Of a stretch of 13,620 bases of DNA, positions 1-5,975 are shown one piece after another (position 1 is the stretch's first letter; every line of letters begins with the position of its first letter). Source of the stretch: CAYYJM01 sp964471755 (lineage in GTDB: Bacteria; Planctomycetota; Planctomycetia; Gemmatales; Gemmataceae); NCBI GenBank assembly GCA_964471755.1, contig CAYYJM010000174.1, positions 1 to 13,620 of the forward strand, written 5' to 3'. Made by a program: the position numbers and the translations under genes. The notes beneath the pieces are model-generated. The model ran no database searches. It worked only from the letters and a program-made list of their open reading frames with translations, and was not told where the DNA came from.

Positions 1-140
1 CTGTTCCGGCCCACGAAGCGGATTCGGTACCAGTGCCGCTCCCGCCCACCCTACGTTTCGGAGAATTGGCTGGCCTGCGCTGTTTCGGCCTTCCAGGACG
101 ATCAGACGTCGGCGGCGCTCCGGCCCACCCTGCGCTCAGG

Positions 141-168
141 TTGTTTCGAGCCTGCAATCTGGTCTACT
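141..168 (+). promoter_or_regulatory. Weak sigma70-like promoter candidate for the TIGR04222-MNIO operon
   Basis: TTGTTT at 141-146 and TCTACT at 163-168 are separated by 16 nt and lie about 70 nt before the first start codon of the operon. The match to consensus is poor (3 of 6 and 4 of 6), and planctomycete promoters are not well predicted by eye. It is listed as the best candidate in the leader. Confidence 0.2.
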
Positions 169-227
169 TTCCCACAAGCATCGGAGACGAAAAGCGAATA
201 GACTGGTGAGAGACAACCGAGCCTGAT

Positions 228-231
228 GGAG
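228..231 (+). promoter_or_regulatory. Ribosome binding site GGAG deciding the start at 238
   Basis: GGAG lies 6 nt before the ATG at 238. The in-frame ATG at 226 has no comparable purine-rich site at the right spacing, and the family normally begins with a short M-N-P-F-D type N-terminus, which the 238 start gives exactly. Confidence 0.6.
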
Positions 232-237
232 TCGTCC

Positions 238-1137
238 ATGAATCCCTTCGACTGGTCCGGTCCCTTCTTTCTGCAACTGTACGTCGGCCTGGGTATCCTC
301 GCCCTGGGGCTCGCTCTCTGGTGGCGGCACTCTCTGAACCATCTCCGCAGTGCCGAGACGACCCTTCCGGAACTGCATGCGTACGAGATCGCCCATCTGA
401 TCGGTGGCCCGCCGCGGGCCGTCGATACCGCCCTGGCTCATCTCGTCGAATCCGGCGTCCTCAAATTCGACGAATCGAACCGCACCTTTCACAAGATAGG
501 CGATCTGCCACGCGACGCTCATCCGCTGGAAAAGGTCCTGGTCGGTGCCATTCGAACGTCGGCCGATGTAGCCGCCCTGCGCACGGCCGCGGCCAGTGAG
601 ATTGGTCGCATCCGTGAGCGGCTCGAACGGCTCGGCCTGGAACTGAACGACAGTCAGGTCAGCACCGCTCGCTGGTATCCGCTCCTGCCCCTGGTCGCCG
701 TCCTCGTCTTCGGATTGATCAAGCTGGGCATCGGTCTGGAGCGTGACAGGCCGGTTGGTTTCCTCATCCTGGGAAGCGTCATTCTGGCCGTGGTCTGCCT
801 GGTGCTGATCAACTCGGTGTCTCGCCTGAGTCGGCGCGGGCGTCAGCAGATCGACGAGATCCGGGCCCGGCACGCGGCCCTGGAGGTGGCGGCGAGCAAG
901 GCTCCGGCCACGCTCGTCGGCCCGGACCTGACCCTGGCCGTCTGCCTGTTCGGCCCGATGGTCCTGGCCGGCGGCCCCCTCATGCCCATGCAGCAGATCA
1001 TGCACGGCAACGTCCTGCCCGGAGGCGGCGGCGCTTATGGCAACGCCTGCGGCAGTTCGTGCGGCTCGTCCGGCTCGAGTTGCGGGGGGAGCAGCTGTGG
1101 CGGTGGCGGCTGTGGCGGCTGCGGAGGTGGCGATTGA
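238..1137 (+). CDS. TIGR04222-type membrane protein with Gly/Cys-rich C-terminal tail
   Basis: A 299-aa membrane protein, recognised as TIGR04222-like by its MNPFDWSGP start, membrane segments and low-complexity Gly/Cys tail. Likely membrane segments are residues 11-29, 147-167, 173-193 and 230-246. Residues 40-140 form a soluble part with a possible small helical domain (HAYEIAHLIGG) and a charged helix near 121-135. The tail, residues 261-299, is almost only Gly, Ser and Cys, with Cys at 271, 275, 282, 287, 292 and 295. I chose ATG 238 rather than ATG 226 because of the GGAG site and the family N-terminus. The next gene, a DUF692/MNIO enzyme, overlaps the stop by 4 nt. MNIO enzymes are known to modify cysteines of ribosomal peptides, so this protein is the obvious candidate substrate. 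That role is inference; a plain structural membrane protein remains possible. Confidence 0.8.
   Translation: MNPFDWSGPFFLQLYVGLGILALGLALWWRHSLNHLRSAETTLPELHAYEIAHLIGGPPRAVDTALAHLVESGVLKFDESNRTFHKIGDLPRDAHPLEKVLVGAIRTSADVAALRTAAASEIGRIRERLERLGLELNDSQVSTARWYPLLPLVAVLVFGLIKLGIGLERDRPVGFLILGSVILAVVCLVLINSVSRLSRRGRQQIDEIRARHAALEVAASKAPATLVGPDLTLAVCLFGPMVLAGGPLMPMQQIMHGNVLPGGGGAYGNACGSSCGSSGSSCGGSSCGGGGCGGCGGGD
1024..1134 (+). other. Gly/Ser/Cys low-complexity tail, candidate modification site
   Basis: This stretch encodes roughly residues 263-299 of the TIGR04222-type protein. It contains six cysteines in 25 residues (271-295), spaced 4, 7, 5, 5 and 3 residues apart in a background of Gly and Ser. 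Its last bases also form the Shine-Dalgarno sequence of the following MNIO gene, so the tail-encoding DNA is under two constraints. Confidence 0.65.
1123..1129 (+). promoter_or_regulatory. Strong Shine-Dalgarno GGAGGTG deciding a TTG start
   Basis: GGAGGTG lies inside the last codons of the upstream gene. Its GGAGG core ends 6 nt before the TTG at 1134, and no ATG or GTG in the right frame lies nearby. This site is the main reason for placing the DUF692 start at TTG 1134 rather than at the in-frame ATG at 1059. Confidence 0.75.
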
Positions 1138-1961
1138 TCCCGCATCTGGGCGAAGGCATCGGCTGGCGACCGGAACTGGCGCTGGCCATCGACCGCCGAC
1201 CGTCGCTCGGCTTTGTCGAGCTGATCGCTGAGGACTTCTTCGATGTCCCGGTCGGCCCGGCCATCGAATCGCTGCGCCGGCGAGGCATCCGCATCGTGCC
1301 GCATGGCATTGGCCTGTCACTGGGAAGCGCCGAGCGGCCCAATCGGCGTCGGCTCGCTTCCCTGGCCGACCTCGCACGTCGTGTCGATGCCCCGTTCGTC
1401 AGCGAGCATCTCTGCTTCGTCCGGGCCGGAGGGCGAGAGTCGGGCCATCTGCTGCCACTGCCCCGAACGCGGGAGGCACTGGACATCGTCGTCGACAACG
1501 TCCGCCAGGCGAAGGCGGTCCTGCCGGTGCCGCTCGCTCTGGAGAACATCTCGACCCACTTCGAGTGGCCTGACGCCGAGTTCGACGAACCGGGTTTCCT
1601 GCGGGCCGTACTGGAAGAGGCCGACGTACTCCTGCTGCTCGACGTGGCCAACGTTCACGCCAACGCCGTCAACCATCACTTCGACCCGTTCGCGTATCTC
1701 GATCGGCTGCCGCTTGAGCGGTTGGCCTACGTCCACATCGCCGGTGGCATCGAGCGGGCCGGCGTCTACCATGACACGCACACGCGCCCGGTCGCCCCGG
1801 CGACGTTCGATCTCCTGGCCGCCCTGGCCGATCGGGTGTCGATCCCTGGCGTGCTGCTCGAACGGGATGGCGACTTCCCGAACGAGGCGGAACTGAACGC
1901 CGAGCTGGACGCCATCGCGGCGACCGTCCGACAAGGAGTGAACCATGTCGTCGGCCCGTGA
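1134..1961 (+). CDS. DUF692 family multinuclear non-heme iron oxidative enzyme (MNIO)
   Basis: A 275-aa TIM-barrel-type protein of the DUF692/MNIO family, which includes MbnB and TglH; characterised members use two or three iron ions and oxygen to rearrange cysteine residues of ribosomal peptides. Family motifs are in order: LGEGIGWRPE (5-14), VPHGIGLSLG with His57, SEHL with Glu91 and His92, ENIS with Glu137, DVANVH with Asp170, Asn173 and His175, HIAG with His201, HDTH with Asp214 and His216, and LLERDGDFP with Glu243. All expected metal-ligand positions seem present and the length is usual for the family. The start is TTG 1134, overlapping the previous stop as TTGA and backed by a strong Shine-Dalgarno; starting at ATG 1059 would add an Arg/Leu/Trp-rich leader that is only the shadow of the Cys-rich tail. 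The likely substrate is the upstream membrane protein, an inference from the operon. Confidence 0.92.
   Translation: MIPHLGEGIGWRPELALAIDRRPSLGFVELIAEDFFDVPVGPAIESLRRRGIRIVPHGIGLSLGSAERPNRRRLASLADLARRVDAPFVSEHLCFVRAGGRESGHLLPLPRTREALDIVVDNVRQAKAVLPVPLALENISTHFEWPDAEFDEPGFLRAVLEEADVLLLLDVANVHANAVNHHFDPFAYLDRLPLERLAYVHIAGGIERAGVYHDTHTRPVAPATFDLLAALADRVSIPGVLLERDGDFPNEAELNAELDAIAATVRQGVNHVVGP
1933..1938 (+). promoter_or_regulatory. Ribosome binding site AAGGAG of the partner gene
   Basis: AAGGAG lies 6 nt before the ATG at 1945, inside the end of the MNIO gene. It supports the 17-nt gene overlap and coordinated translation. Confidence 0.7.
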
Positions 1962-2415
1962 ACGTCTGGCGATCCGTCAGGCCGCTCTGGTTCGGGCTCT
2001 GACCGGAGCGGGCGACGTTCCGTCGGGATTCGAGTCGGAGCGTGTCGAGCGGGCGGCGCGATCGCTACTCAACAAGCGTGTCGCCGAGGTGGCTCGCGTC
2101 TGGCCGGGGCTGGCCGAGGCGCTGGGCGAAACCTTTGGCGAACGGTTTCGTGCCTTCGCGCGATCGACGCCACCCCCCGAACAGGGCGGGCCGCTGGCCG
2201 ATGGGCGGACGTTCGCCGACACGCTCGCCCGGCAGGAGTGGACCGACGCTGCGATGCGCGAACGGTTGGCGGTCGATCTCCATTTCAGGCGGGATCGTCG
2301 TGGCTTGCATCGCCGGCGCGGTTTTGGCCTGGCCTGGGCTCGTCTGCCGCAGACGGGCCAACTCGTCGTCCGTCTGCGTCTGCCGGGAGGCCCGGTGGTC
2401 GCGCTCTGGGGATGA
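1945..2415 (+). CDS. SCO6045-like small protein, predicted MNIO partner
   Basis: A 156-aa, Arg-rich soluble protein with no signal peptide or membrane segment. Residues 5-90 resemble the SCO6045-like C-terminal domain found in actinobacterial proteins beside TIGR04222 and DUF692 genes: a helix with RQAALVRALTGAG, then VPSGFE, then LLNKRVAEVARVWPGLAEALG, then a FGERFRAFA helix and DGRTFA. Residues 100-156 are Arg-rich and end in short hydrophobic strands. The gene overlaps the MNIO gene by 17 nt and has its own AAGGAG site, so it is the third member of the operon. Many MNIO enzymes need a small partner that binds or delivers the substrate (MbnC and HvfC/DUF2063-type proteins); this protein is not clearly homologous to those but sits in the same position. 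The partner role is inference. The stop lies 21 nt from the convergent gene on the other strand. Confidence 0.72.
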   Translation: MSSARERLAIRQAALVRALTGAGDVPSGFESERVERAARSLLNKRVAEVARVWPGLAEALGETFGERFRAFARSTPPPEQGGPLADGRTFADTLARQEWTDAAMRERLAVDLHFRRDRRGLHRRRGFGLAWARLPQTGQLVVRLRLPGGPVVALWG

Positions 2416-2436
2416 GTCGGCGTCGTGGCTCCTCGT

Positions 2437-3993
2437 TCACATTTCCATCACCAGGCGGAAGCCGCCGTTGTGCAGGTGGTCCACGCCGGCTCCGCTGCCT
2501 CGGCAGGAGACACGACAGTAGGAGCCGTTGCTGAACCACGAACCGCCACGGACGACGTGCCGATCGCCACTTGCTGGCCCGGTCGGATCGACCGCCAGCT
2601 CTCCCGGTCCGAAGCGCTGATAGAAGTCGCCATCGTACCAGTCGCTGCACCACTCCCAGACGTTGCCGTGGATGTCGTACAGACCGAAGCCGTTGGGCGG
2701 GTAGGATCCCACGACCACCGGATGACCGACGTACGGCCCACGCCGAGTGTTCCCGGCCGGCGAGTTGCCGTCAAAGTTGGCCTGGTACGAGTTGAGCGTG
2801 TTGCCGTACGCGAACAGGGCCTGGCGCAGGCCCCCCCGGGCGGCGAACTCCCACTCCGCCTCGGTCGGCAGACGATATCGCCGACCCGCCGCCAACTCGG
2901 CCGGTAGATGCGACAGCGCGAGACAGAACGCCTGCGCCTGGTCGTAGGTCAGACTGTCCACGGGGTGACACCAGCCGCCATTGTTGTCCGGGTGGTAGTG
3001 CGAGGGATTCTCGCCCATCACCTCGGTGTAGACCTGCTGGGTCACCTGATACAGGCCGATCCAGAAGGGCCGGGTCAGTTGCACCCGATGCTGCGGTCCC
3101 TCGTCCTCGATGCGGTGCCCTTCCTGATCGGGCGAGCCCTGTCGAAAGGTACTCGCCGGGATGAGGCGAAACTCCATGCCGAGCGAGTTGACCAGCCGCT
3201 GGAACGGCTGCCCGGCCGGGCGGGGCACGGCTCGCTCCGCCCGGAACGCGGCGTACTCGGCCCGCGCGTCCGGCTCCAGCAGATTGCCGTGCAGTTCCAG
3301 GCGCTGGAGCGTGTCCGGGCAGGCGGCCAGCAGGCGGCGCAGCCCGGCCGAGGTGAACCGATTGCTGCGCAGGTCGAGGCTGACCAGTTGACCCAGCAGG
3401 GGCGAGTCGATCAGCACGTCGAGGAAGGTGTTGTCCAGGTCGTTGGCCGACAGATCGAGCCAGCGCAGAGAATTTGCCCGGGTCGCTTCCAGCAACGGCA
3501 TGAGGGCGGTCAGGGTCGGCCTGGTCCGACCCAGTTCCAGGCCGGGCAGATTCCTCATCACGGGCGACCCGAGGACGCGCCGCAGGGTAAGTGGGCTGGT
3601 CTCGACGCGCAGCACCTGCACTCCGGCCGTCTCGAACTGGCTCAGTAATGCCGCCCGTCCCGGTCGCGCCAGCAGTTGCGAGGCCGACATCTGCACGTAC
3701 AGGACACCGCGCTGGTAGCTCCAGTCCCGCAGGCGGGGCAGCAGAGACCCCAGCACCAGTTCGCCGTGCTGCTGGATCAGGGCTCGCTCCCGCTCCAGCA
3801 GAGCGTCGCGCTCGGCGAGGTCCGGCACCCACTCGGCCAGTCGGATCTGTAGACGGAGCAGTTCCAGACGGGTACGATCCGCGTCGGTACTGGCCTGATC
3901 TTCGAGCCAGTCCGCGTAGATTCGTCGGGCGTCCAGGTCGTCGGGGTCATCCAGCAGAGCGAGCCGGAACCCGATCGCGGTGTTGTCGCTCAC
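2437..3993 (-). CDS. TIGR02996-LRR-SUMF1 (formylglycine-generating enzyme-like) fusion protein
   Basis: A 518-aa protein of three parts. Residues 5-48 are a TIGR02996 repeat-companion domain (ALLDDPDDLDARRIYADWLED), typical of Gemmata. Residues about 128-240 are leucine-rich-repeat-like (LRWLDLSANDLDN, LVSLDLRSNRFTSAGL, LQRLELHGNLL). Residues about 265-518 are a SUMF1/FGE-sulfatase domain with NSLGMEF, YRLPTEAEWEFAARGG, GLYDIHGNVWEW, VVRGGSW and a GGFRL end. In true aerobic formylglycine-generating enzymes a Cys pair follows the GGSW/GGSY motif; here the first Cys position is Ser and only SYC (Cys493) remains, with another Cys at 497. Sulfatase activation is therefore doubtful, and a binding or other SUMF1-family role is more likely. 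I chose GTG 3993 because it overlaps the ptsI stop as GTGA; TTG 3999 is an alternative that adds two residues. No signal peptide is seen. It is probably co-transcribed with ptsI. Confidence 0.88.
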   Translation of the reverse strand: MSDNTAIGFRLALLDDPDDLDARRIYADWLEDQASTDADRTRLELLRLQIRLAEWVPDLAERDALLERERALIQQHGELVLGSLLPRLRDWSYQRGVLYVQMSASQLLARPGRAALLSQFETAGVQVLRVETSPLTLRRVLGSPVMRNLPGLELGRTRPTLTALMPLLEATRANSLRWLDLSANDLDNTFLDVLIDSPLLGQLVSLDLRSNRFTSAGLRRLLAACPDTLQRLELHGNLLEPDARAEYAAFRAERAVPRPAGQPFQRLVNSLGMEFRLIPASTFRQGSPDQEGHRIEDEGPQHRVQLTRPFWIGLYQVTQQVYTEVMGENPSHYHPDNNGGWCHPVDSLTYDQAQAFCLALSHLPAELAAGRRYRLPTEAEWEFAARGGLRQALFAYGNTLNSYQANFDGNSPAGNTRRGPYVGHPVVVGSYPPNGFGLYDIHGNVWEWCSDWYDGDFYQRFGPGELAVDPTGPASGDRHVVRGGSWFSNGSYCRVSCRGSGAGVDHLHNGGFRLVMEM

Positions 3994-5741
3994 TTGCAAA
4001 GGTCCAGCAGAAAGGCCTGCGGCCAGAGCGCACGCAGCTGGCCGCTCAGATGGCTGCGCACCTCATCGACCGTCCGGAAGCGCAGCACAGTCCGGGCGAT
4101 CTCCTCCATCCGGGGCAGGGGCACATGCCGCAGCAGATCCTTGATCACTGGCACGAACCCCGGACTCATACTCAGCCGACGCAGGCCCATGCCCAGCAGA
4201 GCCATCACGCAGCGCGGCAGGCCGGCCATCTCGCCGCACAGGGTCACCGGCTTGTTCGCCCGGTTGCACGCCGTGATGACGCGTTCCAGCAAACGCAGGA
4301 TCGCCGGGCCGAACGGCTCGCACAGATAGGCGACCTTGGGATTGTCCCGATCGGCCGCCATCAGATACTGGATCAGATCGTTCGAGCCGATACTGACGAA
4401 ATCGACCTCCTCCAGCAGTTCCTCGATCATCATCGCCGCCGAGGGCACCTCAATCATGATACCCAGCGGCACTTTCCGGGCGTGAGGAATTTTCGCTTTC
4501 GTCAGCGCCTGCAGGTTGCGAGCGACCACCTCCTTGAGCCGACGGACCTCCTCGACGGTCGAGATCATCGGGAACAGGATCTGAATCGAGCCGTGAACCC
4601 CTGCGCGGAGGATGGCGCGGAGCTGGGTCTGGAACAACTCCGGATGGGCGGAGCTGAGACGAATGCTGCGCAGGCCCATGAACGGGTTCGTCTCACGGTG
4701 GCCGCCGAGATACGGCAGGGCCTTGTCACCGCCCAGGTCGAGCGTTCGGATGGTCAGCTTCCGGTTCGGGGCCGCCTCGATCACCTGACGGTAGACGCTG
4801 AACTGCTCCTTCTCGTCCGGCGGCGTCGGGTGGGACAGGAACAGAAACTCGGTGCGATACAGGCCGATGCCGACCGCCCCGGACTCGGCGGCGAGAACGG
4901 CATCTCGGGCGTTGTTGACGTTGGCCAGCAACTCGATCGCCACGCCGTCTTCCGTCACGGCTGGATGATCGTAATTCGCCACCAGGTTACTGTGCAGATC
5001 GACGTACTCGCGCTGGAGCTTGCGGTAGGCGGCCTCGACCTCCGGGCCGGGGTTGATGTGAACGTGCCCCTCACGACCATCCAGGGCGATCAGATCGCCG
5101 GTATGCACCTCGCGGAGCAGATCGTGCAGACCGGACACGGCCGGGATGCCGAGCGAACGGGCCAGGATCGCCGCGTGCCCCGTCGCCCCGCCGCGTTCGG
5201 TGGCGATGCCGGCGATCCGTTCCCGATCCAGACCCAGAGCCTGCGACGGCAGAATCTCGGCCGCCACCAGCAGGACCGGCCCCTCGAACAGGACCGGCCG
5301 TCGGCGTTCTTCCCGGTTCAGGTGGGACTGGATGCGCGTGACGACGTCGCGCAGATCCGTCACCCGCTCCTGCAAGTACGGGTCGGCGACGGTGGCGAAC
5401 AGGGTGGCGTACTCCTGCAAGATTGTGTCCAGGGCGGTGTGGGCATCGACCTGATGCTGCTGGATGGCCGCCTTGACCTTGATGGCCAGGGCCGGATCAC
5501 GAACCAGAAGTTTGTGCGCCCGGAAGATGGCAGCCTGATCGTTGCCGACCTGGCGGGCCACCTGTTCGCTGAGACGATCCAACTCGGCCGCGGCGGCGAA
5601 GCAGGCTCGCTCGAAACGCGTCATCTCCACGGACAGTTCCGAGGGATCGATCTGGGTGGGCGTATGGGGCGATTGCGCCGCCTCGACACAGAAGGCCCGA
5701 GCGACGGCCACGCCGGGAGAGATCGGAATACCCTTCTTCAT
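3990..5741 (-). CDS. ptsI: Phosphoenolpyruvate-protein phosphotransferase (PTS enzyme I)
   Basis: A 583-aa cytoplasmic enzyme that takes phosphate from PEP and passes it to HPr. The domain order is the normal one: N-terminal HPr-binding and phospho-His region (about 1-230), PEP-binding TIM barrel (about 255-575). The phosphorylated His is His189 in GGATGHAAILARSLGIPAV. PEP-site residues are Arg296 (GLYRTEFLF), Arg332 (RTLDLGGDK), Glu431 and Asp455 (IGSNDLIQY), and Cys502 (LCGEMAG); these numbers match the E. coli enzyme. Length is normal. Around the active His the common GGRTSH reads GGATGH, a mild difference. The ATG is preceded by AGGCGG 5 nt upstream. The downstream gene overlaps by 4 nt. 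No ptsH or EII gene lies within the window, so the system is either encoded elsewhere or is a regulatory, sugar-independent PTS, which is inference. Confidence 0.97.
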   Translation of the reverse strand: MKKGIPISPGVAVARAFCVEAAQSPHTPTQIDPSELSVEMTRFERACFAAAAELDRLSEQVARQVGNDQAAIFRAHKLLVRDPALAIKVKAAIQQHQVDAHTALDTILQEYATLFATVADPYLQERVTDLRDVVTRIQSHLNREERRRPVLFEGPVLLVAAEILPSQALGLDRERIAGIATERGGATGHAAILARSLGIPAVSGLHDLLREVHTGDLIALDGREGHVHINPGPEVEAAYRKLQREYVDLHSNLVANYDHPAVTEDGVAIELLANVNNARDAVLAAESGAVGIGLYRTEFLFLSHPTPPDEKEQFSVYRQVIEAAPNRKLTIRTLDLGGDKALPYLGGHRETNPFMGLRSIRLSSAHPELFQTQLRAILRAGVHGSIQILFPMISTVEEVRRLKEVVARNLQALTKAKIPHARKVPLGIMIEVPSAAMMIEELLEEVDFVSIGSNDLIQYLMAADRDNPKVAYLCEPFGPAILRLLERVITACNRANKPVTLCGEMAGLPRCVMALLGMGLRRLSMSPGFVPVIKDLLRHVPLPRMEEIARTVLRFRTVDEVRSHLSGQLRALWPQAFLLDLCK

Positions 5742-5795
5742 GATGACCGCCTGAACAAGACCCGGCCCTGACGGTCCGGAAAGATCACCGTACGA

Positions 5796-5824
5796 GTTCT
5801 AGCAAAGCCGGCCCGCCGGTGCAA
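5796..5824 (-). promoter_or_regulatory. Candidate sigma70-like promoter for ptsI
   Basis: On the minus strand TTGCAC (5824-5819) is followed after 17 nt by TAGAAC (5801-5796). Transcription would begin near 5789, giving a leader of about 48 nt. The match is 3 of 6 and 4 of 6 to consensus, with ideal spacing. Confidence 0.3.
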
Positions 5825-5850
5825 GCACGGCACAAACTGGTCTGGACACG

Positions 5851-5861
5851 CTGACCGTCAG
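5851..5861. promoter_or_regulatory. Short palindrome CTGACCGTCAG, possible operator
   Basis: The arms CTGAC and GTCAG are perfect around one central base. A matching nine-base word, CTGACGGTC, occurs at 5768-5776, so the two sites flank the ptsI promoter candidate. This is suggestive of a regulator site, but 11-bp palindromes occur by chance. Confidence 0.2.
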
Positions 5862-5962
5862 TTGGCATACGCACCGCCTCACGAAGTCGAATTTCAGCAG
5901 GATTGCCGCCGCGGTCCACCCGGGGGAGGGGTGTGCGGCCAGCGATCCGTTCCACGGGGCAA

Positions 5963-5972
5963 GGGAGGGGAG
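5963..5972 (+). promoter_or_regulatory. Purine-rich ribosome binding site GGGAGGGGAG
   Basis: The run GGGAGGGGAG ends 3 nt before ATG 5976, and its GGGAGG core is about 7 nt away. With the signal peptide that follows, it fixes the start of the secreted protein at 5976. Confidence 0.6.
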
Positions 5973-5975
5973 CCC

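Larger units (their letters stand above)
1..237. other. Upstream intergenic region with short degenerate repeats
   Basis: No convincing gene is visible, although one plus-strand frame stays open from the left edge to a TAG at 199-201; it resembles no family I know and random open frames are common at this GC content. The stretch carries repeated short motifs: TCCGGCCCAC at 5-14 and 119-128, GCCCACCCTACG at 44-55 and GCCCACCCTGCG at 123-134, and GTTTCGG-type words near 55, 82 and 143. Such degenerate GCCCACCCT-type repeats look like intergenic filler rather than coding sequence. The tail of an upstream gene cannot be excluded. Confidence 0.4.
5742..5975. promoter_or_regulatory. Divergent intergenic region between ptsI and the secreted-protein gene
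   Basis: These 234 bases separate two divergent transcription units and must hold both promoters. They contain the ptsI promoter candidate, a perfect short palindrome (CTGACCGTCAG, 5851-5861) and a related half (CTGACGGTC, 5768-5776). No convincing promoter for the plus-strand gene was found by eye. An in-frame upstream extension of the plus-strand gene from ATG 5862 was rejected because the signal peptide begins at 5976. Confidence 0.5.

Noticed and set aside
226..237. Start of the TIGR04222 gene at ATG 226
   Set aside because: There is no good ribosome site before it, and the family N-terminus begins at ATG 238, which has GGAG 6 nt upstream.
1059..1133. N-terminal extension of the MNIO protein from ATG 1059
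   Set aside because: The 25 extra residues are an Arg/Leu/Trp-rich frame shadow of the Cys tail, and a strong Shine-Dalgarno points to TTG 1134.
1024..1134. GGC-rich stretch as a tandem DNA repeat or CRISPR-like array
   Set aside because: It is low-complexity Gly/Cys/Ser coding sequence with irregular spacing and no repeat-spacer structure.
136..1377. A 413-aa open frame on the minus strand opposite the TIGR04222 and MNIO genes
   Set aside because: The plus-strand genes have family motifs, overlaps and ribosome sites; the minus frame is Arg/Gln/Asp-rich with no domain.
2412..2534. A small fourth gene starting at an ATGA overlap after the MNIO partner gene
   Set aside because: The frame runs into the 3' end of the convergent SUMF1 gene, ends after about 40 codons and encodes an Arg/Ser/Cys-rich shadow of that gene.
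2771..3832. A 353-aa open frame on the minus strand in another frame of the SUMF1-LRR gene
   Set aside because: It is a plus-one shadow of a gene with three recognisable domains and is itself rich in Gly, Ala, Arg and Pro.
3591..5771. A 726-aa open frame on the plus strand opposite ptsI
   Set aside because: ptsI on the minus strand has full-length family motifs. The opposite frame is His/Gln/Arg-rich without recognisable domains, a usual shadow in GC-rich DNA.
5862..5975. Upstream extension of the secreted protein to ATG 5862
   Set aside because: It would bury the signal peptide 38 residues inside the protein; ATG 5976 has a strong purine-rich site.
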